Origin: an uncultured beta proteobacterium
GTDB lineage: Bacteria; Pseudomonadota; Gammaproteobacteria; Burkholderiales; Burkholderiaceae_C
Direction of reading: 5' to 3'
Assembly (NCBI GenBank): GCA_903853895.1
Contig: CAINUX010000106.1
Span: 1 to 64,000 of the forward strand
Length of the DNA: 64,000 nucleotides
Within the stretch, counting starts at the first letter, position 1. Each line of letters begins with the position of its first letter. Shown here one piece after another: positions 1-9,866 of this stretch. A program made the translations under genes and the position numbers. The notes under the pieces were generated by a model. That model searched no databases. It had not been told where the DNA came from and was given only the letters and a program-made list of their open reading frames with translations.

Positions 1-227
1 CGCTTGATAGTGTCGCGGGCCACCTGGATGTAGTCGACGTGCGCATTGGTGGTGATTTCACCGGCCAGCACGACCAGGCCGGTGTTGGTCAGCGTCTCGG
101 CTGCCACACGGGACTTGGGATCTTGTTTGAAAATAGCGTCCAGAATGGCATCGGAAATCTGGTCGGCAACCTTGTCAGGGTGGCCTTCAGAAACAGACTC
201 GGACGTGAAGAGGAAATCGTTCGCCAT
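1..227 (-). CDS. metK: S-adenosylmethionine synthase, N-terminal part (truncated by window edge)
   Basis: Reverse-strand translation from ATG at 225-227 reads [32 protein letters not shown]..., the characteristic MetK N-terminus. Confidence 0.95.
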   Translation of the reverse strand, partial: MANDFLFTSESVSEGHPDKVADQISDAILDAIFKQDPKSRVAAETLTNTGLVVLAGEITTNAHVDYIQVARDTIK

Positions 228-478
228 GGTTCATTGCTCCAAAAAAACATCAAGTCGCGTTGCTTGGGCTTTGGGGCTTCGGCGAACGCTTTAGCAGAAT
301 TGTCATTTACGACAAGGCACAATGGCAACCCAATCGAGAATCGCCACCGTGTGCGTCGCCCTGCAAGTAGTTCCGTAACTCAGCGACACGCGCGATTTTA
401 TCCCAGACCTGTAGTCTCCCTAGAAATGTTGCCCTTCTTGTCTTTGTGGGTGTTTGTTGTACGCAGGACTGCACGCGC

Positions 479-1345
479 ATGCTGACCCGCGCCGTTTTGA
501 TGCTGGTGGGGTGGATGGGTTACTTGCCGTTGCCCGTGGTCCGCGCCTTGGGTGCGGCGCTCGGCCGCTTGCTGTATGGTCTGGTGGCGTCCCGGCGCCG
601 GGTGGTGTTGACCAATCTGAGCCTGTGTTTTTCGCAGTGGTCAGAGGCTGAGGTGCGCGCACAGGCGGCTCAGGTGTTCATTCACTTTGCGCAAAGCTGG
701 CTGGACCGGGGCTGGCTGTGGCATGGCTCGCCCCGGCTCACGCAAAGGCGCCTGCGCCTGACGGGCGCTTTGCACGAGCTGGACGGTGACGGGCCGACCG
801 TGCTCTTTGCGCCGCACTTCATGGGCCTGGACGCGGGCTGGACGGCGTTGACCCAGCAGATTCCCCGGCACTTCACCACCATTTATACCGACCAGGCCAA
901 TCCGGTGTCGGATGCCTGGATCTTGCAGGGCCGCCAGCGGTTTGGCTCCGCGCGCCTGTTCGGACGCATTGAAGGCGTCAAACCCATTCTGGAAGCCTTG
1001 AAAAAGGGCGAGCCGCTGTATCTGCTTCCGGATATGAATTTTGGGCCGGAAGAGTCGGTATTTGTCCCCTTCTATGGTGTGGCCGCCGCCACCGTGCCAT
1101 CGCTGGCGCGGTTTGCGAAGCTGGGGCGCGCCAAGGTGGTGCCTGTCATTTCCCGCATGACCCGCGAGGGCTATGACATCGAGGTGTTGCCAGCTTGGAC
1201 CGATTTCCCGTCGGGCGACATACTGGCAGACACAGCCGTGATGAATGCGCGGCTGCAGGGCTATATCGACACCATGCCCTCGCAGTACTACTGGGTGCAC
1301 AAACGCTTCAAGGACCGGCCCAACGGTGAGACGCCGCCGTACTGA
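479..1345 (+). CDS. Lysophospholipid/lipid A acyltransferase (LpxL/HtrB family)
   Basis: MLTRAVLMLVGWMGYLPLPVVRALG...FAPHFMGLDAGWTAL...YLLPDMNFGPEESVFVPFYG; LPLAT-type motifs. Confidence 0.88.
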   Translation: MLTRAVLMLVGWMGYLPLPVVRALGAALGRLLYGLVASRRRVVLTNLSLCFSQWSEAEVRAQAAQVFIHFAQSWLDRGWLWHGSPRLTQRRLRLTGALHELDGDGPTVLFAPHFMGLDAGWTALTQQIPRHFTTIYTDQANPVSDAWILQGRQRFGSARLFGRIEGVKPILEALKKGEPLYLLPDMNFGPEESVFVPFYGVAAATVPSLARFAKLGRAKVVPVISRMTREGYDIEVLPAWTDFPSGDILADTAVMNARLQGYIDTMPSQYYWVHKRFKDRPNGETPPY

Positions 1346-1366
1346 CGGTACGGCCCGTATTGCTGT

Positions 1367-1410
1367 TTGCTATTAAAAGTATAGCAATTTACGGTTATTT
1401 CACGAGGGCT
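1367..1410. repeat. Dispersed short repeat copy 1 (TTGCTAT-N7-ATAGCAA core plus AGCCCTCGTGA flank on minus strand)
   Basis: ttgctattaaaagtatagcaa...cacgagggct; overlaps the stop codon of the minus-strand hydrolase. Confidence 0.7.
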
Positions 1411-2317
1411 TGCGCAGGAAATCGCTTAAATGGTATTGGACCAACCCGGGTTGCTCGTGGATGATCCAGTGCGAGGCACCGGGAACCCTGTGCAGCGTGA
1501 GGTCGGGCACATAGGCGTCCAGGCCGTCAATCAACTCCGGCGGCAGCGCTGCGTCATCGAGTCCCCAGACCACCAGCGTGGGAACAGCAATGGTCAGCAT
1601 GCTGGCGGGCAGCGCTACGGCCGCCGCGGCCGGGTCCTCGGGCCGGGGCGGGCGCAGGGGTGAGGAGCGGTAGTAATTGCAGCCGCCGCGCAGGCCCTGC
1701 GACCAGACGTCGCGGTACTGGTCCTTGACCGCTTCCGTCAGCCACGGAGTGGGCCGCTCGCCGGTGAATTCATGGGTCAGGAAGCCCCACAGGCGCTCGT
1801 AGTCATTGGAGGTCAGCAGCTTTTCTGCATCGTCGCGGATCAGGAAGTTCATATAGGCGCTGGCCTGTTGCTGCGCCGGATTGTTCGTGAGTTCACGCAA
1901 AAACGTGCCCGGATGCGGCGAATTGATGATGGCCAGCCGCTTCGTCAAATGGGGCAGCTGGTTAGCAAAGTTCCACGCCACGGCGCCACCCCAGTCGTGG
2001 GCCACCAGGCATTCCAGCGTTTGGGATCCCCCGGTTTCGATGGCCACCAGCGCAGCGATGTCCTGCACCAGGTATTTGGGGCGGTAGGCTGCGACGTTCG
2101 GAGGCGCCGACGACCGCTCAAAACCCCGCAGGTTGGGTGCCACACAGCGGTAGCCACCGTTCTCGTCTTTGGAAAAGTGCTCCAGCAGCGCATCCCAGAC
2201 GAAGGCACCTTCGGGAAAACCGTGCAGAAAGATCAGCACGGGGCGCCCCGGTGATCCCGTCGCCCTGCAACTCAGCGTGATGCCGTGGGGCAGCGGCTGC
2301 AGGTAGGTCTCGATCAT
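1400..2317 (-). CDS. Alpha/beta hydrolase (epoxide hydrolase/haloalkane dehalogenase-like)
   Basis: LIFLHGFPEGAFVWDALLEHF, CLVAHDWGGAVAW, VWGLDDAALPPEL, GASHWIIHEQP. Confidence 0.88.
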   Translation of the reverse strand: MIETYLQPLPHGITLSCRATGSPGRPVLIFLHGFPEGAFVWDALLEHFSKDENGGYRCVAPNLRGFERSSAPPNVAAYRPKYLVQDIAALVAIETGGSQTLECLVAHDWGGAVAWNFANQLPHLTKRLAIINSPHPGTFLRELTNNPAQQQASAYMNFLIRDDAEKLLTSNDYERLWGFLTHEFTGERPTPWLTEAVKDQYRDVWSQGLRGGCNYYRSSPLRPPRPEDPAAAAVALPASMLTIAVPTLVVWGLDDAALPPELIDGLDAYVPDLTLHRVPGASHWIIHEQPGLVQYHLSDFLRKPS

Positions 2318-3051
2318 TCCTCAGCAGGAGTTTCGGGTGTTAGTGTTGCGGGCGCGGTCTTGGCGGGCGGATGTGCCCACTTCCACAGCAGTTGGGCCAC
2401 GTCATCGACGCCCTTGCGCTTTGTAGCGGAGAAGAGCATGACCTCGCCGCCGCCGGCCTGCAATTTCGTAATGGACAGAATCTTGGTGGCTTCGCTGCGG
2501 GTCAGTTTGTCGGATTTGGTGAGGATGATCAAAAACTTCAGGCCCTCCTGCACTCGGGGGCGGATGACGTCCAGCAGAATCTCGTCCAGCTCGGTCAGGC
2601 CGTGGCGCGGATCGCACATCAGCACAATGCCCATCAGGTTTTCGCGGGTGATAAGGTAGTTGGCCATCACCTGTTGCCAGCGGATCTTGTCCTGCTTGGG
2701 AACGGCCGCATAGCCGTAGCCTGGCAGGTCGGTCAGAATGGCGTCGGTGACGCCTTGCTTGCCCAGGCTGAACAGGTTGATGTGCTGGGTGCGCCCCGGC
2801 TTTTTGGATGCATACGCCAACTGCTTTTGTTGCGTCAGCGTGTTGATGCAGGTGGATTTTCCGGCGTTGGAGCGGCCGACGAAGGCAATCTCGGGAACGT
2901 CCAGCGGGGGCAAAAAGTGTAGTTCGGGTGCAGTCGTCAAGAATTTGGCGGTATGCAGCCATCCCAACGCGATGGCTGCGGGCGTTTTTTCGCCAACCCC
3001 AGCCTTGGGCGCAGGTGGGGTAAAGGTGGTTGAGTTTGTGTTGGTAGTCAT
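2314..3051 (-). CDS. engB: Ribosome biogenesis GTP-binding protein EngB/YihA
   Basis: EIAFVGRSNAGKSTCINTL, KKPGRTQHINLF, LTDLPGYGYA, ILTKSDKL; start chosen at MTTNTNSTT. Confidence 0.93.
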   Translation of the reverse strand: MTTNTNSTTFTPPAPKAGVGEKTPAAIALGWLHTAKFLTTAPELHFLPPLDVPEIAFVGRSNAGKSTCINTLTQQKQLAYASKKPGRTQHINLFSLGKQGVTDAILTDLPGYGYAAVPKQDKIRWQQVMANYLITRENLMGIVLMCDPRHGLTELDEILLDVIRPRVQEGLKFLIILTKSDKLTRSEATKILSITKLQAGGGEVMLFSATKRKGVDDVAQLLWKWAHPPAKTAPATLTPETPAEE

Positions 3052-3123
3052 TGAGTAAGGCGATAGACCCGAGCCGCATTGTAGAATGCCCTCTGTTTTG
3101 CCCACCAGACATACAGCAGCACC

Positions 3124-3780
3124 ATGAAGTTGATTGCCCATTTGCTCTTCGCCGCCGTTGCGGCCGCCTCGTCCTCTTTTGCCTTCGCAGCGGACGCCGC
3201 CGCGCCGGCGGCGCATGCCGCAGCGCCAGCTGCCAAGGTGAAACCCGATTTGACAAAGGGTGAGGCAACGTATGCTGCAGTATGTGCGGCCTGCCATGGT
3301 GCAGACGGAAATTCCGGTACGCCTGCATACCCCAAGCTGGCTCAGCAGCATCCTGAATACCTGGTCAAGCAACTGCAAGAGTTCAAGTCCGACAAGCGCG
3401 CCAGCCCGATCATGAAGGGTTTTGCCTCCGTGTTGTCGGACGAAGATATGAGAAACGTTGCGTACTGGGTGGCGGCCAAAAAGGCCAAGCCCGGCACTGC
3501 GACTGAGAAAAGCTTAGTGCTGTTGGGTGAAAAAATCTACCGCGGCGGAATTGCAGATCGCCAGATCGCCGCTTGTGCGGGTTGCCACAGCCCTAACGGA
3601 GCGGGTATTCCCTCCCAGTTTCCCCGTGTCAGCGGTCAGCACGCTGACTATGCCGTGGCACAGTTGACTGCTTTCCGTGACGGCGTGCGCAAGAACAGCG
3701 TGCAAATGTCGCAGGTTGCCGCCAAGTTGAACGACCGTGAAATCAAGGCCGTTGCCGATTACATTGCCGGTTTGCGCTAA
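3124..3780 (+). CDS. Diheme cytochrome c4
   Basis: Signal peptide plus two CxxCH motifs (CAACH, CAGCH). Confidence 0.92.
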   Translation: MKLIAHLLFAAVAAASSSFAFAADAAAPAAHAAAPAAKVKPDLTKGEATYAAVCAACHGADGNSGTPAYPKLAQQHPEYLVKQLQEFKSDKRASPIMKGFASVLSDEDMRNVAYWVAAKKAKPGTATEKSLVLLGEKIYRGGIADRQIAACAGCHSPNGAGIPSQFPRVSGQHADYAVAQLTAFRDGVRKNSVQMSQVAAKLNDREIKAVADYIAGLR

Positions 3781-3842
3781 AACGCCGCGTTGACGTCCAT
3801 CGCGTTGGTTCCGAGTGGAACCAAACGCTGGCCACAGTCCCT

Positions 3843-3884
3843 AAAGGGGCAGAAGCATCTCAGGATGGTTCTGCCCCTTTTTTT
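3843..3884 (+). terminator. Rho-independent terminator after cytochrome c4
   Basis: AAAGGGGCAGAA / TTCTGCCCCTTT 12-bp stem followed by a T run. Confidence 0.85.
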
Positions 3885-3941
3885 GTTACGCTGTAAGAAA
3901 CCCGGCGTTGGCCCGACCAAGTACCAAACGAGGAAATTCCT

Positions 3942-4949
3942 ATGCTGATCAAGACCCTGGGCAACGGTTTCAACCATCCCGTTGCCAGTGAAATAACTGA
4001 CCGTGCGCATTATGAAGGCCGACGCGATATCCTGAAGCTGATGGCCACCGGAGCAGCCGGTGGTGTCATGGCCAGCTGGGCGTCGCGCCAGGCGCTGGCG
4101 CAGAGTCCGGGGCTGGTGCAGCGCCCGGGCAAGCTGGCTGCCCTGAGTGCCAAACCTTCTACGGTTGCGGGCGCCACAACGATGGAAAAGCCTACCGCCT
4201 ATAAAGACGCCAGCACCTACAACAATTTTTATGAATTTGGCACCGACAAGGCAGACCCAGCGGCCAATGCTCACACCCTCAAGACCAGTCCTTGGACAGT
4301 CGAAATCGAGGGGCTGGTCAAAAAGCCGGGCAAGTTGGGGCTGGAAGAGTTGCTCAAGCTCAGCGCCATGGAAGAGCGCTTGTACCGCCTGCGCTGCGTC
4401 GAAGGTTGGTCCATGGTGATTCCCTGGGTGGGCTACTCGCTGGCCGATCTGATACGGCACGTGGAGCCTTTGGGCAACGCCAAGTATGTGGAGTTCGTCA
4501 CACTTGCCGATCCCAAGACCATGCCGTTTGTTGGTTCGCGGGTGCTCGACTGGCCCTATGTCGAGGCGCTGCGGCTGGATGAAGCCCTGCATCCCTTGAC
4601 GCTGCTGGCCTTTGGCATGTACGGCGAGGTTTTGCCCAATCAAAGTGGTGCTCCTGTGCGACTGGTGGTGCCGTGGAAATATGGGTTCAAGAGCGGAAAG
4701 AGCATTGTCAAGATCCGTTTTACCGACAAGCAGCCGGCCACCGCCTGGAACAAGGCTGCGGCCAACGAATACGGCTTCTACTCCAACGTCAATCCCAATG
4801 TGGACCATCCCCGCTGGAGCCAGGCGTCCGAACGCCGCATTGGCGAAGACGGCCTGTTCGCCAAGAAGCGCAAGACGCTGATGTTCAACGGGTACGAGGC
4901 ACAGGTTGGCCAGCTGTATGCAGGCATGGACTTGAAGAAACTGTTCTGA
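3942..4949 (+). CDS. msrP: Protein-methionine-sulfoxide reductase catalytic subunit MsrP (YedY)
   Basis: Twin-arginine leader ([16 protein letters not shown]); [40 protein letters not shown]. Confidence 0.94.
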   Translation: MLIKTLGNGFNHPVASEITDRAHYEGRRDILKLMATGAAGGVMASWASRQALAQSPGLVQRPGKLAALSAKPSTVAGATTMEKPTAYKDASTYNNFYEFGTDKADPAANAHTLKTSPWTVEIEGLVKKPGKLGLEELLKLSAMEERLYRLRCVEGWSMVIPWVGYSLADLIRHVEPLGNAKYVEFVTLADPKTMPFVGSRVLDWPYVEALRLDEALHPLTLLAFGMYGEVLPNQSGAPVRLVVPWKYGFKSGKSIVKIRFTDKQPATAWNKAAANEYGFYSNVNPNVDHPRWSQASERRIGEDGLFAKKRKTLMFNGYEAQVGQLYAGMDLKKLF

Positions 4950-4956
4950 GCGGACG

Positions 4957-5598
4957 ATGCGAGTTGTCCTGAATCAGTGCCTGTCCAGCAAGTTTGCCAA
5001 ACCTGTTGCTTTTGCGCTGGCGCTGCTGCCTTTTCTCTGGCTGGTGACTGCTGCGGCGCTGGATTGGCTGGGGGCCAATCCGGCGGAGGCGTTGGAGCGC
5101 TCCACGGGTGATTGGACTCTGCGCATGTTGTGCGTGGTGCTGGCCGTCACACCCTTGCGCACCATGGCGGGATTGCCGGCGTTGGCACGGTTTCGGCGCA
5201 TGGCGGGGCTTTTTGTGTACTTCTACGCGGTGTTGCACTTGCTGGCCTACAGTTGGTTTGACATGGGCTTTGACTTGGCGGATATCGCCAAAGACATCAT
5301 CAAGCGACCCTTCGTGCTGGTCGGGTTCACCGCCATCGTGCTGCTGACTCCGCTGGCCTTGACGTCGTTCAACCGGGCCATTCGCGCATTGGGTGGCCGC
5401 CGGTGGCAGTTGTTGCACCGGTTGGTGTACGCGGTGGCGGTTCTGGCCATCGTGCATTTCTTCTGGATGCGGGCCGGTAAAAACAACTTTGCCGAGGTGG
5501 CGGTATATGCCGCGATTTTTGGCAGTCTGTTGGGCTGGCGTGTGGCGAACGCTGTTAAGAAAAAGGCCAGCCAGGCCTCGTCCATGTTGCGTAGTTAG
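4957..5598 (+). CDS. msrQ: Heme-binding membrane subunit MsrQ (YedZ)
   Basis: Multi-TM ferric-reductase-like protein immediately downstream of msrP. Confidence 0.9.
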   Translation: MRVVLNQCLSSKFAKPVAFALALLPFLWLVTAAALDWLGANPAEALERSTGDWTLRMLCVVLAVTPLRTMAGLPALARFRRMAGLFVYFYAVLHLLAYSWFDMGFDLADIAKDIIKRPFVLVGFTAIVLLTPLALTSFNRAIRALGGRRWQLLHRLVYAVAVLAIVHFFWMRAGKNNFAEVAVYAAIFGSLLGWRVANAVKKKASQASSMLRS

Positions 5599-5616
5599 CT
5601 ATAAAAAAGATAGCAA
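5596..5616. repeat. Dispersed short repeat copy 2 (GCTAT-AAAAAAG-ATAGC)
   Basis: tagctataaaaaagatagcaa; overlaps the msrQ TAG stop. Confidence 0.6.
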
Positions 5617-5633
5617 TTGGGTGGGGCTGTAAA

Positions 5634-5798
5634 TCACTCTGCTGTGGTGGCGGGGAGCGGAACTGGCAACACCTTTGCAGCGGTCGGCGCGGGCTTGGCG
5701 GGCAAATACAGTGCACCGGTCTGGCCGCAACCCGCCAAAGTGGACAACCCCGCACCAAGGACAATCGAGCTGACTAGAATTTGCTTTGTGATCAACAT
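5634..5798 (-). CDS. lptM: Small lipoprotein LptM/YifL-like
   Basis: [35 protein letters not shown]: lipobox LAGC followed by GQTGALYLP. Confidence 0.82.
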   Translation of the reverse strand: MLITKQILVSSIVLGAGLSTLAGCGQTGALYLPAKPAPTAAKVLPVPLPATTAE

Positions 5799-5810
5799 GG
5801 TGAAATTGTA

Positions 5811-6140
5811 ATGACAGACTCCGAATTCATGGACCGCGCCGAGGCGTTGCTCAAAGCCGTTGAGACGGGCTGCGACTGCATCAATGATGAAACCGATGCC
5901 GATGTGGACAACCAGCGGGTCGGTGGCATGGTCACACTGACCTTTGCCAATCACAGCCAGATTGTGATTAACCAGCAAAAACCGCTGCACGAAATCTGGC
6001 TGGCGACCCGGGCCGGCGGTTTTCATTACCGCTGGCTGGATGGTTTCTGGCAGGACACCAAGGGGCAAGGAGAATTTTTTGCAGCGCTTTCCAGCAACGC
6101 CTCGGCCCAGGCTGGGCAGGCGTTGCAGTTCCAGCCCTGA
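5811..6140 (+). CDS. cyaY: Iron donor protein CyaY (frataxin)
   Basis: [14 protein letters not shown]...[30 protein letters not shown]. Confidence 0.94.
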   Translation: MTDSEFMDRAEALLKAVETGCDCINDETDADVDNQRVGGMVTLTFANHSQIVINQQKPLHEIWLATRAGGFHYRWLDGFWQDTKGQGEFFAALSSNASAQAGQALQFQP

Positions 6141-8546
6141 TCAGTTCCTGAACAGGTCCAAGATCTTCTTCTTTTCTTCCGCGGGTGGTAGGGTTAGGGG
6201 CGTGGACTCCGGTTTGTCTTCCAGGCCCATGGCGGATACGCCGGAGCTCTTGACGTATTCGTCGTAGAACCACTCTCCACCCACATGGACCACGCCTTCC
6301 GGTGCCGCCATCTCGTTGACGGGTACATTCTTGAGTGCACTTTCCATGAACGTGATCCATACGGGCAGGCTCAGGCCGCCGCCGGTTTCACGGTCGCCGA
6401 GTTTGCGGGGCGTGTCATAGCCAATCCAGGTGACCGCCGTCAGGGTCGGGTTGTATCCAGCGAACCAGGCGTCCATCGAATCATTCGTTGTGCCGGTCTT
6501 GCCATAGACGTCCGGCCGTTTGAGGGTGGCTTGAGCCCGTGCGGCAGTGCCAGAGCGGGTCACTTCTTGCAGCAGGCTGGTCATCATGAAGGCATTGCGC
6601 GCATCAATGGCTCGGTCGAATTCTTCCAGAGCCGGTGGTTTGGACTCGACCAGCACTTTGCCACGCTGTTCGCTGACCTTGGAGACCATCCACGGGTTCA
6701 CGCGGTAGCCGCCGTTGGCAAAGGTTGAGTAACCGACCACCATTTGCATGGGCGTCACCGAGCCTGCGCCCAGGGCCATGGTGAGATAAGGTGGGTGTTT
6801 ATCCGCCTCAAAACCAAATCGGGTAATCCACTCCTGCGCGTACTGGGTGCCGATGGCACGCAGGATCTGAATGGAGATCATGTTTTTCGATTTCGCCAGA
6901 CCCCGGCGCAGCGTCATCGGGCCTTCAAACGTGCCGTCATAGTTCTTAGGCTCCCACGGTTGGCCACCGGTCACCCCCGCATCGAAGAACAGCGGCGCGT
7001 CATTGATCACGGTTGCTGGCGTGAAGCCCTTTTCCAGAGCTGCCGAATAAATGAAAGGCTTGAAGCTGGAGCCTGGCTGTCGCCACGCCTGGGTCACGTG
7101 GTTGAACTTGTTCTTGGTAAAGTCAAAACCGCCAACCAAGGCCTTGATGGAGCCGTCGCGTGGGTCAATCGCGACAAATGCACCCTCAACCTCGGGGAGT
7201 TGGGTAATCTCCCAGGTGTCTTTGATCGTCCTGGCCACCCGTATGACCGCGCCTTTACGCAGCTTGATATTGGGTGGCGCCTTGTCGGAGAGCCCTGATT
7301 GCGCAGGTTTGAGGCCGTCGCCGGTGATTTCCACCAGCACGCCGCCCGGTCGCATGGCCTTGATCTTCTTGGTGTCTGCCTCAAGCACGACGGCGGACAT
7401 GACATCTCCGTTGTCGGGGTGGTCATCAAGTACATCGTCGATGGTTTCTTCAACGTCTGCCGGGTTGGCGGGCAGTACCACGAATTTCTCTGGCCCCCGG
7501 TAAACCTGACGGCGCTCGAAGTCCATGATGCCCCGCCGCAGGGCCTTGTAGGCGGCGTTCTGGTCAGCTGTGCGCAAGGTCGTGCGCACGTCCAAGCCAC
7601 GGGTATAGGTTTCGTCGCCGTACTGGTTGTACATCAGTTGGCGCACCATTTCAGCGGCGTATTCCGCATGAACCTGGTTGTGGTTGGCGTTGGACCTGAT
7701 TTTCAGTTCCTGCGCTTTGGCTGCTACGGCTTCTTTTTCGGAGATAAAGCCGTTTTCGAGCATCCGGTCGATGATGTGGCGCTGGCGAATTCGTGCGCGT
7801 TGGGGGTTGCTGATCGGGTTGTAGGCTGATGGCGCTTTGGGCAATCCCGCTAACATAGCTGCTTCAGCAATCGTGATGTCCTTCAACGGTTTGCCGTAAT
7901 AGGCCTCAGATGCGGCCGCGAAACCGTAGGACCGGTTGCCCAGAAAAATCTGGTTCATGTAGATTTCAAGAATCTGGTCTTTGGAGAGAAGATGCTCCAG
8001 TTTGAACGTCAGAAGAATTTCATAGATCTTGCGCGTGAATGTTTTTTCCGACGAAAGGTAGACGTTTCGCGCCACTTGCATGGTGATGGTGGAAGCGCCC
8101 TGGCTCTTGGCCTTGCCGACGTTGGCCAATCCGGCGCGTATCACCCCCAGGTAGTCGACGCCTCCGTGTTGATAAAACCGTGCATCTTCAATAGCCAGCA
8201 CTGCGTTGGTCATGACTTTGGGGATCTCGCCGATAGGTGTCAGATTGCGGCGCTCTTCGCCGAATTCCCCCATCAAGTCGCCTTCCGCCGAGAAAATCCG
8301 CAGCGGCAGTTTGGGCCGGTAATCGGAAAGGTCTGAAATGTCGGGCAAATTGGGAAAAGCCACCGCCAGTGCGATCGCAATGACCATGAGCAAGGACAGG
8401 GCGCCCGCAATGGCCAAGCCCAGCGTCCACAACACCGTCCGCACAAACCAATGCAAGCCTGATTTCTTCTTATCCGATGGAGCGGTATCTTTTTCAGCTG
8501 GTGTGGATTTGGAAGGCATATTGGATGGGCGGGGAGACCCAAGCAT
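6141..8546 (-). CDS. mrcA: Penicillin-binding protein 1A
   Basis: Glycosyltransferase motif EDARFYQHGGVD and transpeptidase motifs SSFKPF, SKN, KTGTTND. Confidence 0.95.
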   Translation of the reverse strand: MLGSPRPSNMPSKSTPAEKDTAPSDKKKSGLHWFVRTVLWTLGLAIAGALSLLMVIAIALAVAFPNLPDISDLSDYRPKLPLRIFSAEGDLMGEFGEERRNLTPIGEIPKVMTNAVLAIEDARFYQHGGVDYLGVIRAGLANVGKAKSQGASTITMQVARNVYLSSEKTFTRKIYEILLTFKLEHLLSKDQILEIYMNQIFLGNRSYGFAAASEAYYGKPLKDITIAEAAMLAGLPKAPSAYNPISNPQRARIRQRHIIDRMLENGFISEKEAVAAKAQELKIRSNANHNQVHAEYAAEMVRQLMYNQYGDETYTRGLDVRTTLRTADQNAAYKALRRGIMDFERRQVYRGPEKFVVLPANPADVEETIDDVLDDHPDNGDVMSAVVLEADTKKIKAMRPGGVLVEITGDGLKPAQSGLSDKAPPNIKLRKGAVIRVARTIKDTWEITQLPEVEGAFVAIDPRDGSIKALVGGFDFTKNKFNHVTQAWRQPGSSFKPFIYSAALEKGFTPATVINDAPLFFDAGVTGGQPWEPKNYDGTFEGPMTLRRGLAKSKNMISIQILRAIGTQYAQEWITRFGFEADKHPPYLTMALGAGSVTPMQMVVGYSTFANGGYRVNPWMVSKVSEQRGKVLVESKPPALEEFDRAIDARNAFMMTSLLQEVTRSGTAARAQATLKRPDVYGKTGTTNDSMDAWFAGYNPTLTAVTWIGYDTPRKLGDRETGGGLSLPVWITFMESALKNVPVNEMAAPEGVVHVGGEWFYDEYVKSSGVSAMGLEDKPESTPLTLPPAEEKKKILDLFRN

Positions 8547-8759
8547 TATAAAAATCAGACAGGATGGGTTTGCGTCAGTGCGGTCGCCTGCATTGTTGCC
8601 CGTTCTTGAGTTCGTCGCAAAAACTGCCGTCAGATTTTGTAAAAGGATAAAAACCGTCTGCTTTTGGCAACGCTTGAAACGTCTTAAAACAGAAAAAACC
8701 TTTGCGGGACAAGGAGCTTACTGATAGCATTGAAGTGATTTCTTAAGTCTGTCCGGTGC

Positions 8760-9866
8760 TTGACCGGTATGTTTCAGGGGACCGTTTTGATCTCATTGGG
8801 GTCGTTTTTCAGTCGCCAGCCTGCTTCGATGTTCGGGCTGGATATCAGTTCCTCCAGTGTAAAGCTGGTGGAGTTGGGTCGTGACAAGGCCGGAAACCTG
8901 GTGCTGGAATGTTGCGCCATCGAGCCGCTGGAGCGGGGATGGATCACGGACGGCAATATCGAGAAATTTGAAGAAGTTGCCAACGCCTTGAAGCGTCTGG
9001 TCAAGAAGAGCGGCACCAAGACCAAGAATGTGGCCATGGCCCTGCCTCCGTCGGCCGTAATCACCAAGAAGATCGTGTTGCCAGGCGGTATGTCAGACCA
9101 GGAACTGGAACAACAGGTTGAAAATGAAGCCAACCAGTACATTCCCTTTCCGCTGGACGAAGTGAGTCTGGATTTCTGCGTGATAGGCCCTAGCGCCACA
9201 TCCGCAGGCGACGTGGAGGTGCTGATTGCAGCCTCCCGCAAAGAAAAAGTACAAGATATTCAAGGCTTGGCCGAAGCGGCCGGATTGACGCCAGTGGTTG
9301 TCGACGTTGAGTCATATGCTTCGCGCCTAGCGGCCGGACGTCTGATTGAAAACTTACCGAACAAGGGTGCCGGTTTGATTGTTGCGTTGTTTGAGGTTGG
9401 CGCGTTAACGACCAGCATGCAAGTGCTTCGCGACGACGAGGTCCTGTACGACCGGGACCAAGCGTTTGGAGGTGCCCAACTAACCCAGTTGATTGTGCGT
9501 CAATACGGTTTTTCGCAAGAAGAGGCAGAAAGCAAAAAGCGTAGCGGTGAGTTGCCTGAGGACTATGAGGCTTCAGTGCTTCGTCCGTTTATTGAAACTA
9601 TGGTCCAGGAGTTGGGCCGTGCGCTGCAGTTCTTCTTTACCAGCACGCCGCACAACAAGGTCGACTACATCATGTTGGCGGGTGGCTCTGCGGCATTGCC
9701 GGGTTTGACTGCGGCTGTTACGCAACACACCACATTCCCTTGCAACTTACTCAACCCGTTTGACGGCATGGAGATCGGGGATGGAATCCGGTTGAAGAAA
9801 ATGACCCGTGAGGCGCCGTCCTACCTGACGTCCTGCGGCTTGGCCTTGCGGAGGTTTGCGCAGTGA
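8760..9866 (+). CDS. pilM: Type IV pilus assembly protein PilM
   Basis: MFGLDISSSSVKLVELGRDK; first gene of pilMNOPQ; exact start uncertain. Confidence 0.93.
   Translation: MTGMFQGTVLISLGSFFSRQPASMFGLDISSSSVKLVELGRDKAGNLVLECCAIEPLERGWITDGNIEKFEEVANALKRLVKKSGTKTKNVAMALPPSAVITKKIVLPGGMSDQELEQQVENEANQYIPFPLDEVSLDFCVIGPSATSAGDVEVLIAASRKEKVQDIQGLAEAAGLTPVVVDVESYASRLAAGRLIENLPNKGAGLIVALFEVGALTTSMQVLRDDEVLYDRDQAFGGAQLTQLIVRQYGFSQEEAESKKRSGELPEDYEASVLRPFIETMVQELGRALQFFFTSTPHNKVDYIMLAGGSAALPGLTAAVTQHTTFPCNLLNPFDGMEIGDGIRLKKMTREAPSYLTSCGLALRRFAQ

Noticed and set aside
228-478. Possible SAM-responsive riboswitch between metK and the acyltransferase gene
   Set aside because: I could not identify a convincing conserved riboswitch core or pseudoknot by eye.
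3777-4808. 343-aa ORF antisense to msrP
   Set aside because: Overlaps msrP and has no domain signature; artefact of high GC.
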